Of a stretch of 64,000 nt of DNA, positions 54,228-62,766 are shown in pieces. The position numbers and the translations under genes are program-made. Location: NCBI RefSeq assembly GCF_012932795.1, contig NZ_LANA01000001.1:58022-122021 (forward strand), in the 5' to 3' direction. Below the pieces are notes generated by a model that saw only the letters and a list, made by a program, of their open reading frames with translations, was not told the DNA's origin and did not search any database. The DNA comes from Candidatus Pelagibacter communis. Lineage in GTDB: Bacteria; Pseudomonadota; Alphaproteobacteria; Pelagibacterales; Pelagibacteraceae. The first letter of the stretch is position 1, and each line of letters begins with the position of its first letter.

Positions 54228-55055
54228 ATGTCTAAATTGACCTCAAATCAACTTCAAGAATATAATGATAACGGTTATGTGGCTCCAATAGAAGTCTTAA
54301 CTAAAGATCAAGCATTTGAGATAAGAAAAGAAATAGAAAATATCGAAACTAAATGGCCTAATGAACTGAAAGGGGCTGGAAGAAATTATGTGCATATGAT
54401 TTCTCCCATACTTGATGAAGTTTGTCATAATTCTAAAATGTTAGATGCTGTTGAGAGCATAATTGGAAAAAATATTCTTATTTGTGGAACCACTTTATTT
54501 ATCAAAAACCCACATGAAAAAGGATTTGTAAGTTTTCATCAAGATGCAACTTATATTGGATTAGAACCACACAATTGGGTAACTGCATGGTTAGCAATAA
54601 CTGATGCTAATGAAGAAAACGGTTGTATGAGGATGTGGTCTGGTTCACATAAAGATAACATCAGACATCATGAACAAAAATATGATGAAGGTAATCTATT
54701 AACTAGAGGTCAAACAGTTGAAAACGTCCCTTTAGATAAAACAACTCCTTTAGTTTTAAAAGCAGGGCAAATGTCATTACATCATCCAACTATAGTTCAT
54801 GGTTCAGGACTAAATAAAAGCAAAGATAGAAGAATTGGTTTTGTTATTCAAAGCTATATTGGCACCAATGTAGAACAAGTTTTGGGTAAAATGTATGTTC
54901 AACAAGCAAGGGGAGATGATACTTTTAAATACCATCAACATACAAAAAGACCACATAAAATAATGAGTTCAGAAGATATTGAAATAAGAAAGAAAGCAAA
55001 TGATGACCTTCAAAGAATCTTTTATCCTGGGTTTACAAAAAAAAGAGATCTATAA
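54228..55055 (+). CDS. Phytanoyl-CoA dioxygenase (PhyH) family protein
   Basis: A 275-residue Fe(II)/2-oxoglutarate dioxygenase. FVSFHQDATYIG holds the H-x-D iron ligands, and SLHHPTIVHGSG with NKSKDRRIGFVIQSYI the distal His and the 2-oxoglutarate Arg. WVTAWLAITDANEENGCMRMWSGSHKD is a conserved PhyH line. Family members include ectoine hydroxylase and chlorinating or hydroxylating enzymes for small molecules. It stands near an ectoine-type transporter, which makes an osmolyte substrate thinkable, not shown. Confidence 0.85.
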   Translation: MSKLTSNQLQEYNDNGYVAPIEVLTKDQAFEIRKEIENIETKWPNELKGAGRNYVHMISPILDEVCHNSKMLDAVESIIGKNILICGTTLFIKNPHEKGFVSFHQDATYIGLEPHNWVTAWLAITDANEENGCMRMWSGSHKDNIRHHEQKYDEGNLLTRGQTVENVPLDKTTPLVLKAGQMSLHHPTIVHGSGLNKSKDRRIGFVIQSYIGTNVEQVLGKMYVQQARGDDTFKYHQHTKRPHKIMSSEDIEIRKKANDDLQRIFYPGFTKKRDL

Positions 55056-55061
55056 TTAATA

Positions 55062-55175
55062 ATGAAAAAAAATAAATCTAGGAAAAATTCAATTGCATTT
55101 AGTTTTGCTAAAAAACATATTTTTTATTATTATGCTTTGATTTGGATAATTTTATTATTATATTTATTTAATTAA
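55062..55175 (+). CDS. Small membrane protein, 37 residues
   Basis: An ORF of 37 codons starts 6 bp after the dioxygenase stop. The predicted protein begins with a basic stretch (MKKNKSRKNSIAFSFAKKH) and ends with a hydrophobic helix (IFYYYALIWIILLLYLF), a typical small single-pass protein. I do not recognise a family. Its stop TAA is followed directly by the ATG of a second tiny ORF. It could be chance in A/T-rich DNA, but the position and architecture argue for a gene. Confidence 0.5.
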   Translation: MKKNKSRKNSIAFSFAKKHIFYYYALIWIILLLYLFN

Positions 55176-55271
55176 ATGAATAAAAAATTAATATTAATTG
55201 TTGTTATTGTATTGGTTATAGAGCTATCTGGAAATGGTATTTTAAGCTCTATATACAGACTGATAGGTTAA
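55176..55271 (+). CDS. Small membrane protein, 31 residues
   Basis: A 31-codon ORF begins at the base after the stop of the preceding small ORF. The product is MNKKLILIVVIVLVIELSGN at the N-terminus, a hydrophobic helix after a short basic start, ending SSIYRLIG. It looks like a single-pass membrane peptide or an uncleaved signal anchor. No family is recognised. It ends 4 bp before the convergent GST gene, so this interval has no other content. Confidence 0.45.
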   Translation: MNKKLILIVVIVLVIELSGNGILSSIYRLIG

Positions 55272-55275
55272 AAAA

Positions 55276-55902
55276 TTAAGGTTTAGGAGGAAATTCGTTT
55301 TTATTCATAAATTGATACCCTTTTATTACAGCTTCTCTTTTAGATATATCAGTATACCATCTTGATAAATTTTTATAATTCTTAAGCCCAATATCATGCC
55401 ACTCATGCCTCGCAATCCAAGGCCATGTTGCAATATCTGCAATTGTATAGTCATTCCCAGCCAAGTATTTTGATAAAGACAATCTTTCATCTAGCTCTCC
55501 ATAAAGTCTTTTTGCAATCTTAAAAAACCTTTCTTCTCCAAATTGGCTTTTACCTGGATTATAATGATGAAATTGATGATGCTGTCCAAGCATTGGACCT
55601 ATAGTTCCCATCTGTGCCATCAGCCATTGGTTTATAACATTGCGATCTTTAGCTTCATAAAATTTATTATATTTTTCTGCTAAATACATAAGGATCGCTC
55701 CAGACTCAAAAACAGATTTTTTATTTTCATGATCTACAATTACAGGTATTTTACTAAATGGACTTATCTTTTTAAAATCAGGTTTAAATTGATCATCTTT
55801 TGATAAATCCATTGCTGTAACTTTAAAATCACAACCTATCTCTTCTAATAATATACTTATTTTTTTTCCATTTGGAGTATCAGAACTAAAAAGTTCAATC
55901 AC
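55276..55902 (-). CDS. Glutathione S-transferase family protein
   Basis: A 208-residue cytosolic GST. The N-terminal thioredoxin-like half has IELFSSDTPNGKKISILLEEIG and SKIPVIVDHENKKSVFESGAILMYLAEKY; the C-terminal helical half has YTIADIATWPWIARHEW. The Ser/Thr/Asn near the start and NGKK loop resemble the YfcG/Ure2-like group, which has disulfide reductase activity. It overlaps the FNR gene by 4 bp, so it belongs to the proteorhodopsin-ferredoxin run. Confidence 0.88.
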   Translation of the reverse strand: MIELFSSDTPNGKKISILLEEIGCDFKVTAMDLSKDDQFKPDFKKISPFSKIPVIVDHENKKSVFESGAILMYLAEKYNKFYEAKDRNVINQWLMAQMGTIGPMLGQHHQFHHYNPGKSQFGEERFFKIAKRLYGELDERLSLSKYLAGNDYTIADIATWPWIARHEWHDIGLKNYKNLSRWYTDISKREAVIKGYQFMNKNEFPPKP

Positions 55903-56915
55903 TCCTTCACACCCAGTCGCTCTTTAACTGTTTTTGAAGATGTGGTGAATTCAAACCTATATTTTTCATCTGGTTTTGCATATTTAAAACATCCTCTAGC
56001 AGCAAGAGCACCCTCATGAAAGCCTGATAGAATTAATTTAAGTTTTCCAGGATAAGAGCAGATATCACCAATTGCAAAAATTCCCTCTTTATTAGTTTCA
56101 AAACTTTCAGTATTAACTGGAACTGTTTTTTTATCTAAATTTAAACCCCATTCTGCAATAGGTCCAAGTTGCATTATCAGACCAAAAAAACCTAGCACAT
56201 AATCTGTTTTAATTTCTTTTATAGTTTTATCATCATGTTTTATATTAATACTTTCAACTTTATCTTTCCCTTGAACAGAATCCATTTGATATTTTGTGTA
56301 AATTTCTATTTTGCCTTCTTCTTTTAATTGATGAATTTTATCAATACTTGCTTGCATTCCTCTAAAATCATCTCTTCTATGGACTAATATAACTTTAGAT
56401 GTACTTGATAGCTCAATTGCCCAATCTAAAGCAGAATCTCCACCTCCAAAGATACAAACTGTCTTATCTTTAAAAACTGTTTTATCTCTAATTGAATAAA
56501 GTATTTCTTTTCCCACAAACTTATCAATTTCTTTTGTTGAAAATTTTCTTGGCTCAAAAGAGCCTACTCCTGCAGCTATAATTATACTTGAAGACTCAAA
56601 TTCAGTTCCTTTATTTGTTTTTGTAATCCATTTTTTTTCAATTTTTTTAATTTCTTCTACTCTCTCATTTAAATGAAAGTTTGTTTTAAATGCTTTAATT
56701 TGTTCAATTAAATTATTAGTTAATTCTTCTCCTGTACACTCAGGAACTGCAGGGATATCATAAATGGGTTTATCAGGATAAAGTTCTATGCACTGACCAC
56801 CAATTTTATCTAAATTATCAACTACTTCACATTTTAATCCAATTATTCCTAATTGATGGACACAAAACAATCCAACTGGTCCTGCGCCAATTATTAAAGT
56901 ATCTGTTTTAATCAT
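55899..56915 (-). CDS. Thioredoxin-reductase-like ferredoxin-NAD(P)+ reductase
   Basis: A 338-residue flavoprotein of the TrxR-like FNR type. It has the FAD loop IIGAGPVGLFCVHQLG, GGQCIELYPDKPIYDIPAVP, the NAD(P) loop CIFGGGDSALDWAIEL and GIFAIGDICSYPGKLKLILSGFHEGALAARGCF. The redox CxxC of thioredoxin reductases is absent, as expected for FNR. It directly follows the ferredoxin gene, its probable redox partner. Confidence 0.9.
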   Translation of the reverse strand: MIKTDTLIIGAGPVGLFCVHQLGIIGLKCEVVDNLDKIGGQCIELYPDKPIYDIPAVPECTGEELTNNLIEQIKAFKTNFHLNERVEEIKKIEKKWITKTNKGTEFESSSIIIAAGVGSFEPRKFSTKEIDKFVGKEILYSIRDKTVFKDKTVCIFGGGDSALDWAIELSSTSKVILVHRRDDFRGMQASIDKIHQLKEEGKIEIYTKYQMDSVQGKDKVESINIKHDDKTIKEIKTDYVLGFFGLIMQLGPIAEWGLNLDKKTVPVNTESFETNKEGIFAIGDICSYPGKLKLILSGFHEGALAARGCFKYAKPDEKYRFEFTTSSKTVKERLGVKE

Positions 56916-57236
56916 TTAACCTTGTTTTGATGGAATGCTAACAGTTAACCCATCTAGTTCATCTGAAACTAATAGTTGGCAACTCAATCTACTAAATTTA
57001 TTAGGCTCAAATGCCATGTCTAACATATCTTCTTCCCCATCTTCTTTTTTTTGAAGCTTATCAAACCACTCTTCTTTGACATACACATGGCAAGTAGCAC
57101 AAGCCATTCCTCCTCCACAATCTGCATCTATTCCAGGTATATCGTTTTGTACAGCACCTTCCATTACAGATAATCCATTGGCTATTTCTATAGTGTGTGA
57201 ATTTCCATTATTTTCCACGTATGTAACTTTAGTCAT
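56916..57236 (-). CDS. [2Fe-2S] ferredoxin, adrenodoxin type
   Basis: A 106-residue ferredoxin. [17 protein letters not shown] gives the C-x5-C-x2-C ligands and LSCQLLV the fourth cysteine, the adrenodoxin/Isc spacing. The gene abuts the FNR gene. It lies downstream of proteorhodopsin beyond a terminator; electrons would pass between NAD(P)H, this FNR and an unknown acceptor such as a hydroxylase. Confidence 0.93.
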   Translation of the reverse strand: MTKVTYVENNGNSHTIEIANGLSVMEGAVQNDIPGIDADCGGGMACATCHVYVKEEWFDKLQKKEDGEEDMLDMAFEPNKFSRLSCQLLVSDELDGLTVSIPSKQG

Positions 57237-57262
57237 AGACTTATTTATAAATGCTTAAAAAA

Positions 57263-57295
57263 AAAGGGCAAGTACACAAAATGTACTCGCCCTTT
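57263..57295 (-). terminator. Intrinsic terminator of the proteorhodopsin gene
   Basis: On the minus strand AAAGGGCGAGTACA (57295-57282) pairs with TGTACTTGCCCTTT (57276-57263) in a 14-bp stem with one G-U pair and a 5-base loop, followed by a T-run. It lies about 23 bases past the proteorhodopsin stop and before the ferredoxin gene. Confidence 0.88.
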
Positions 57296-57317
57296 AGAAT
57301 TGTTTAAGTATTACTAC

Positions 57318-58088
57318 TTATCTAGATCTTCTTCCACTAGATTGCGTTGCTGCAGCCCAAATTACTAGACCAAATGCAATTTTGTTTAAGAAGTCAGCAA
57401 GGTTATAAATAACATTAAGTGTGTTAGCATCCATACCACCTGTTAGGTAACCAAATACGTAACCTAATGGGTAGATTGCCCAACCTACTGTAATAATCAT
57501 TCTCATTGCACCAAATGCAGTAACAAGAGCTTTGTTTCCACTTTTTGCTGCAGCTTTACCTGCTTCACCTGAGAATACTTCATAAAGAATGTAGAACCAT
57601 CCAGCCATACCGATTACAAAACCAAGTGTAGCGTTAATGTATCCTGCTTCTCCTAAGTATCCACCAACTAGCATTACCACAGTACCAATTAACAATCTCC
57701 AGAATATTCCAGAATTTGCTTTACCTACAGCGGCTAGAATTAAGTAAAATTCTATCATTTGTAATGGCACAGTGATTAACCAGTCAATATATCTGTATAC
57801 TGTTGGTGACTCACCAGTCATAACCCATACTTCTCTCATATACATGTAGTGTATGAAAGCGATACCAGTTACAAGACCAGCAACAATTATTGACGTTCTC
57901 CAACCAGAAGCAACACTTCCTGCTTCTAAGAAAAAGAAAGCAGTTGTTGCTAACATCGCCATTGAAATCACCCAAAACGAGATTCCAACAAAGTCATCAG
58001 ATGCCAATAACACGGTCTCTGCGTTTGCTACACCTGAAACACCCATTAGGGCTACAGCTGTAAGGGCAAACAATTTTAGTTTTTTCAT
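57318..58088 (-). CDS. Proteorhodopsin, blue-tuned
   Basis: A 256-residue light-driven proton pump with seven helices and signal peptide MKKLKLFALTAVALMGVSGVANA. In RYIDWLITVPLQMIEFYLIL, Asp102 (Asp97 of green proteorhodopsin) is the Schiff-base counterion, Gln110 (position 105) gives blue absorption, and Glu113 (108) is the proton donor. Lys236 in ADFLNKIAFG (Lys231) binds retinal and His80 (His75) is present. A strong ribosome-binding site (GAGGGAG) precedes the ATG and a terminator follows, consistent with very high expression. No retinal synthesis gene is in the window. Confidence 0.97.
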   Translation of the reverse strand: MKKLKLFALTAVALMGVSGVANAETVLLASDDFVGISFWVISMAMLATTAFFFLEAGSVASGWRTSIIVAGLVTGIAFIHYMYMREVWVMTGESPTVYRYIDWLITVPLQMIEFYLILAAVGKANSGIFWRLLIGTVVMLVGGYLGEAGYINATLGFVIGMAGWFYILYEVFSGEAGKAAAKSGNKALVTAFGAMRMIITVGWAIYPLGYVFGYLTGGMDANTLNVIYNLADFLNKIAFGLVIWAAATQSSGRRSR

Positions 58089-58121
58089 AAAAAACTCCCT
58101 CTTTTGTTAGTTTTTAACTTT

Positions 58122-58137
58122 TAGTTTATATAAACTA
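58122..58137. promoter_or_regulatory. 16-bp perfect palindrome upstream of proteorhodopsin
   Basis: TAGTTTATATAAACTA is its own reverse complement and lies 34 bases before the proteorhodopsin ATG. It may be a regulator-binding site or part of the promoter, as it contains TATAAA. It consists mostly of A and T, so chance is possible. Nothing else is seen in the 214 bp between proteorhodopsin and prpE. Confidence 0.35.
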
Positions 58138-58302
58138 GACCTAAACATTAGCTTAAGTCTTGTTGGGCTTAACTATCAAAATTATTTAGTTTTTAGAAGG
58201 TTTAATTACATCTAATTTGTGTTGATTTTACTTGCTTTTTAAATTTTAATGCAATTTTTAATTTAATAAGCAGAAAAAAATAGCAAAATAGAATCAAATT
58301 AT

Positions 58303-60198
58303 ATGTCAAAGAAATTTAATGAAATTTATCAAAATTCTCTAAAAAATCCTGAAAATTTTTGGCAAGAAATGTCCAATGATATTTTTTGGTTTAAAAAACC
58401 TACTAAAATTTTAAATAAATCTAACCCACCTTTTTATAAATGGTTTGAAGATGGTGTTACTAACACTTGTTATAATGCTTTAGATATTCATATTGATCAA
58501 GGCAGAGGTGATAAGCTAGCTTTGATCTATGATAGCCCCATAACTGGAAACAAAAAGCAGTTCACCTATAAAGAATTAAGAGAAAAAGTTTCAAAATTTG
58601 CAGGCGCTCTTAGAAACCAAGGAGTAAAAAAGGGTGACAGGGTAATAATCTATATGCCAATGATACCTGAGGCTGTTATAGCAATGTTAGCTTGTGGTAG
58701 AATTGGAGCAATTCACTCTGTCGTGTTTGGAGGGTTTGCTTCAAATGAACTTGCCAGCAGAATTGATGACTGTAAAGCAAAAGTAATAGTCACTGCTTCA
58801 TGTGGCTTTGAGCCTGGAAAAACTGTTGAGTATAAACCACTGGTTGATGCAGCAATTAAGATGGCTTCCCATAAAATAGATAAGATGATCCTATTTCAAA
58901 GAATAGATCATACAGTTAAACTTAATGCTCCAAAAGAAATTAGTTGGGGTGAAGCACTTTCAAATGCAAAAGAAGTAGATTGTGTAGAAATGAATTCAAA
59001 TGATTTTGCTTATATTCTATATACCTCAGGAACTACAGGTGTACCAAAAGGAATAGTTAGAGATATTGGTGGTCATATAGTTGCTCTTAAATGGACTATG
59101 AAAAATATCTATAATATTGATGCTAATGATGTTTGGTGGTCAGCAAGTGATATTGGCTGGATAGTTGGTCACTCTTATATTGTGTATGCTCCTTTATTCA
59201 AGGGGTGTACTACTGTTATATTTGAAGGTAAGCCCGTTGGCACTCCTGATGCTGGCGCATTTTGGAAAATAATTTCTGATTATAAGGTTAAATCTCTTTT
59301 TACTGCTCCAACTGCATTTAGAGCTATTAAAAAAGAAGATCCTGAAGGTAAATTTTTTTCTAAATATGATCTAAGTAAATTTGAGTCATTATTTTTAGCT
59401 GGTGAGAGAGCTGACCCAGATACAATTAAATGGGCAGAAAATTTATTGAAAGTCCCCGTAATTGATCATTGGTGGCAAACTGAAACAAGTTGGGCAATTA
59501 GTTCAAATTGTACTGGAATAGAAATGATGAAAACAAAATATGGATCAGCATGCAAAGCTGTACCAGGGTATGATGTTAAAATTATGAAACCAGATCAAAC
59601 TTTAGCTAAGCCGAATGAGATGGGAGATATAGTTGTTAAACTTCCATTACCTCCAGGAACCTTTCCTACATTATGGAATGCAGACAAAAGATATAAAGAC
59701 AACTATATGACTAATTATGAAGGTTATTATGAAACGTATGATGCGGGTCATATTGATGAGGATGGCTATATTTGGATTATGTCTAGAACAGATGATATTA
59801 TAAATGTTGCTGGTCACAGACTATCAACAGGAGCGATTGAGGAAGTTTTATCAGAACATCAGTCAGTTGCAGAGTGTGCAGTTCTTGGAGTCGCTGATAG
59901 ACTAAAAGGACAGTTACCAATAGGATTGGTTGTTCTTAAGTCAGGGGTTGAAAAAAATCATGAGACAATTTCAAAAGAATGTATTCAAATGGTTAGGAGT
60001 AAAATTGGACCTGTTGCTGCATTTAAAATTGTAATTGTTATTAAAAGATTACCAAAAACAAGATCTGGAAAAATATTGAGAGGAACAATAAGAAAAATTG
60101 CTGATGGAGAAGAATATAAAGTTCCAGCAACTATTGATGATCCTGTAATTTTGACTGAAATAAAAGAAGATTTAATTAAAAGTAATATTCTTAAGTAA
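58303..60198 (+). CDS. prpE: Propionyl-CoA synthetase (acyl-CoA synthetase, PrpE type)
   Basis: A 631-residue AMP-forming acyl-CoA synthetase that activates propionate, perhaps also acetate. The AMP-binding core is AYILYTSGTTGVPKGIVRDIGGH; DHWWQTETSW follows, and the catalytic lysine is in KTRSGKILRGTIRKIA. SVVFGGFASNELASRIDD and KGCTTVIFEGKPVGTPDAGAFW place it in the PrpE/Acs group. Its stop overlaps the SMR gene start by one base. The divergent neighbour is proteorhodopsin. Confidence 0.9.
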   Translation: MSKKFNEIYQNSLKNPENFWQEMSNDIFWFKKPTKILNKSNPPFYKWFEDGVTNTCYNALDIHIDQGRGDKLALIYDSPITGNKKQFTYKELREKVSKFAGALRNQGVKKGDRVIIYMPMIPEAVIAMLACGRIGAIHSVVFGGFASNELASRIDDCKAKVIVTASCGFEPGKTVEYKPLVDAAIKMASHKIDKMILFQRIDHTVKLNAPKEISWGEALSNAKEVDCVEMNSNDFAYILYTSGTTGVPKGIVRDIGGHIVALKWTMKNIYNIDANDVWWSASDIGWIVGHSYIVYAPLFKGCTTVIFEGKPVGTPDAGAFWKIISDYKVKSLFTAPTAFRAIKKEDPEGKFFSKYDLSKFESLFLAGERADPDTIKWAENLLKVPVIDHWWQTETSWAISSNCTGIEMMKTKYGSACKAVPGYDVKIMKPDQTLAKPNEMGDIVVKLPLPPGTFPTLWNADKRYKDNYMTNYEGYYETYDAGHIDEDGYIWIMSRTDDIINVAGHRLSTGAIEEVLSEHQSVAECAVLGVADRLKGQLPIGLVVLKSGVEKNHETISKECIQMVRSKIGPVAAFKIVIVIKRLPKTRSGKILRGTIRKIADGEEYKVPATIDDPVILTEIKEDLIKSNILK

Positions 60199-60530
60199 TG
60201 TTTAAAACATACTTGTTTTTGATTATTGCTATTTTTTGTGAAGTTGGTGGTACAATGCTTTTACCAGTTTCACAGAATTTTACCAAGATCATTCCCACTA
60301 CTGCTCTCGCAGTTTTTTATTTAACATCATTTTATCTTTTAACATTTGTAGTTGATAAACTTCCAATTGCTATCGTTTATGCAACATGGAGCGGTCTTGG
60401 AATATTTACAATTGCGATATTGGGATATGTTTTTTTTAAGCAGTCCTTATCTTGGCAAGCAATATTGGGATTATTCTTAATTGTAGTTGGAGTTGTCCTT
60501 GTAAATAGTTTTACTGTAAAAACTATCTAA
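60198..60530 (+). CDS. Small multidrug resistance (SMR) family transporter
   Basis: A 110-residue, four-helix protein. The essential membrane glutamate is in IFCEVGGTMLLP (Glu15, aligned with EmrE Glu14). YATWSGLGIFTIAILGYVFFKQSLSWQAILGLFLIVVGVVLVN matches the family C-terminal half. SMR proteins act as dimers and export cations or guanidinium-type compounds. It is translationally coupled to prpE (TAATG) and overlaps the convergent dihydroorotase by 4 bp. Confidence 0.9.
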   Translation: MFKTYLFLIIAIFCEVGGTMLLPVSQNFTKIIPTTALAVFYLTSFYLLTFVVDKLPIAIVYATWSGLGIFTIAILGYVFFKQSLSWQAILGLFLIVVGVVLVNSFTVKTI

Positions 60531-61831
60531 AATTTCAAAGGCTTACCCTCAGGATCACCTAAAATTTTACCATCTCTCATTTTAACTTGCCCAGCTATAA
60601 TTGTAGATACTGGTGTTCCTTTAAATTTAAACCCATCAAAAGGTGACCAGCCACATTTACTTTCAATATTTTCATTCTTAATTTCAATTGTCTTGTTCAT
60701 ATCTACAATTGTGAAATCAGCGTCAAATCCTTCTTTTATAAAACCTTTGTTTTTAATTCCAAAAATCTTAATTGGATTTTCACATATAGAATTCATTAAT
60801 TGCTCTAAAGTTAACTTTCCATCATTAACATGATTTAACATAACTGGTAAAAGTGTTTGAACACCAGGCATACCAGATGGTGAGTTTGGATATCTTTTTT
60901 CTTTATTCTCTTTTAGGTGTGGAGCGTGATCAGAACCAATTGTATCATTAAGATTATTTTTTACTCCATACCATAATCTGTCATAATGAGACTTGTCTCT
61001 TAAAGGTGGATTCATTTGAGCATAAGTTCCAAGCCTATCATAACAATCTGGAGCATAGATTGTTAAATGTTGTGGGGTAATCTCAAATGTTATGTTGCCT
61101 TTGTGTTGTGATAAAAAATCAATCTCTTCTTTTGTAGTAATATGAAGAATATGGGCTTTTTTCTTATATCTCTCAGCAATTCTAACTATTCTTCTAGTAG
61201 ATGAGATTGCACATTCGACACTTCTCCAAATTGGGTGTGAATAAACATCTCCTTCTTTAATTAGTTTTTTATTAATATTTAAAATTTCTTCATCCTCTGA
61301 ATGTACGGCAACAACTTTTGAGCTACTTTGAAATACTTTTTCAATATCCTTTTCCTCAGCAACTAAAAGATTTCCGGTTGACGATCCAGCAAACAGTTTA
61401 ATTCCACAACAACCCTCTAAATTTACCAAATCTGCTAACTCACTTGCGTTATCAGCTGTTGCGCCAAAATAAAATGCATAATTGCAATACATTCTATTTT
61501 TGGCAAGATCCAACTTTTTCTGAAACTCTGCCTTGGTCGATGTTGGTGGATTAGTATTTGGCATTTCAAAAACGCTTGTTATGCCACCTACTATTGCAGC
61601 CCTACTTCCTGAGTGTAAATCTTCTGTATCTGTTGATCCAGGTTCTCTAAAATGAGTTTGTGTATCAATGCACCCTGGTAGAACTGTTAACCCTTTAGCA
61701 TCAAAAGTCTCTTTCGCTTCACTGTCAATTTTGCCAATTTTTATAATTTTACTGTCTTTAATGGCTATATCTTGATCTTTAAGATCTTTATCTATGAAGC
61801 ACGAGCCGTTTTTAATTATTAGATCTAACAT
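60527..61831 (-). CDS. pyrC: Dihydroorotase-like amidohydrolase
   Basis: A 434-residue class I dihydroorotase, which closes carbamoyl-aspartate to dihydroorotate in pyrimidine synthesis. CIDTQTHFREPGSTDTEDLHSG, FEMPNTNPPT, GIKLFAGSSTGNL (metal-bridging lysine), VAVHSEDEE, AHILHITTKEE and IGSDHAPHLKENK are conserved. The first histidine of the usual H-x-H metal motif is Gln58; His60 is kept. Such Q-type variants occur in a subset of bacterial dihydroorotases. A hydantoinase-like substrate remains an alternative. Confidence 0.85.
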   Translation of the reverse strand: MLDLIIKNGSCFIDKDLKDQDIAIKDSKIIKIGKIDSEAKETFDAKGLTVLPGCIDTQTHFREPGSTDTEDLHSGSRAAIVGGITSVFEMPNTNPPTSTKAEFQKKLDLAKNRMYCNYAFYFGATADNASELADLVNLEGCCGIKLFAGSSTGNLLVAEEKDIEKVFQSSSKVVAVHSEDEEILNINKKLIKEGDVYSHPIWRSVECAISSTRRIVRIAERYKKKAHILHITTKEEIDFLSQHKGNITFEITPQHLTIYAPDCYDRLGTYAQMNPPLRDKSHYDRLWYGVKNNLNDTIGSDHAPHLKENKEKRYPNSPSGMPGVQTLLPVMLNHVNDGKLTLEQLMNSICENPIKIFGIKNKGFIKEGFDADFTIVDMNKTIEIKNENIESKCGWSPFDGFKFKGTPVSTIIAGQVKMRDGKILGDPEGKPLKF

Positions 61832-61874
61832 TTATGAAAAAAGTAATTATATCATATTTAGACATCAATCAATT

Positions 61875-62762
61875 ATGAACATGCAGAAAGTATATATTTT
61901 AGAAGATAGAGGAATTCTGTACATAAATGGAGCAGATGCTAATGAATTTTTACAAAATATGATTAGCAATGACATTAATAAGGTCAATGAAGGTAATAGT
62001 TGTTTTGCATCACTACTAACTCCACAAGGAAAATTTCTATTTGCTTTTATTGTTGTAAAACACAAATCTGGTTATTTCATAGATTGTGAAAAATCTCAAA
62101 CAGATGCTCTCTTTAAACAACTTAGCATCTACAAGCTTAGATCTAAAGTTGAAATTATGAATTTAAGCAATGAATTTGTAATTGCAGCATTTAGTCGTGA
62201 AAAGTTTTTAAAATTTGAAGGTGCTAAGGATCAACCTGGAAATACAATAAAATATAGGGAGGACTCAATTTTATTAGACCCAAGAAATAAAGAACTAGGT
62301 GCCAGGCTTATTATTAATTTAGAAAAACTTTATCTATCTTTAAAGAAATTAGAGCTAAAAGATTCTCCAATTGCTGAATATTATAAATTAAGTCATGAAT
62401 TAGGAATTGCTCAAAAAAAAATGAATAAATTACAAAATAAATTATTTGGAATTGAGTGTAATTTTGAAGAGCTAAATGGAATAGATTTTCAAAAAGGCTG
62501 TTATGTTGGTCAAGAAAATACAGCAAGAATAAAACTAAAAAACAAACTTTCTAAAAGATTGTTAGCTATACAATTAATCAGTGGAAAATTAACTGAGGGT
62601 GCTTCAATTTATGCTAATGATATTGAAATAGGAAAGGTATTGATTGACGATGATTATCCTTTTGCTTTAGTCAAATATTTAGATGATAACTTTAAGGAAG
62701 ATAGTGAATTAAAAAGTGAAAATGCTATTTTAACAATAAAAAAACCAAATTGGATTAAATGA
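61875..62762 (+). CDS. ygfZ: YgfZ/GcvT-like folate-binding Fe-S protein
   Basis: YgfZ helps assemble or repair iron-sulfur enzymes such as MiaB, using folate. The protein begins MNMQKVYILEDRGILYINGADANEFLQNMISNDI and carries the signature FQKGCYVGQENTARIK. I start at 61875, giving 295 residues; the frame opens at 61794, but that extension overlaps the divergent pyrC gene and does not look like the family. An ATG two codons later (61881) is also possible. Confidence 0.87.
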   Translation: MNMQKVYILEDRGILYINGADANEFLQNMISNDINKVNEGNSCFASLLTPQGKFLFAFIVVKHKSGYFIDCEKSQTDALFKQLSIYKLRSKVEIMNLSNEFVIAAFSREKFLKFEGAKDQPGNTIKYREDSILLDPRNKELGARLIINLEKLYLSLKKLELKDSPIAEYYKLSHELGIAQKKMNKLQNKLFGIECNFEELNGIDFQKGCYVGQENTARIKLKNKLSKRLLAIQLISGKLTEGASIYANDIEIGKVLIDDDYPFALVKYLDDNFKEDSELKSENAILTIKKPNWIK

Positions 62763-62766
62763 AAAG

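Noticed and set aside
61794..61874. N-terminal extension of YgfZ from the first ATG
   Set aside because: It overlaps the divergent pyrC gene and does not resemble the family N-terminus, which begins at MNMQKVYIL.
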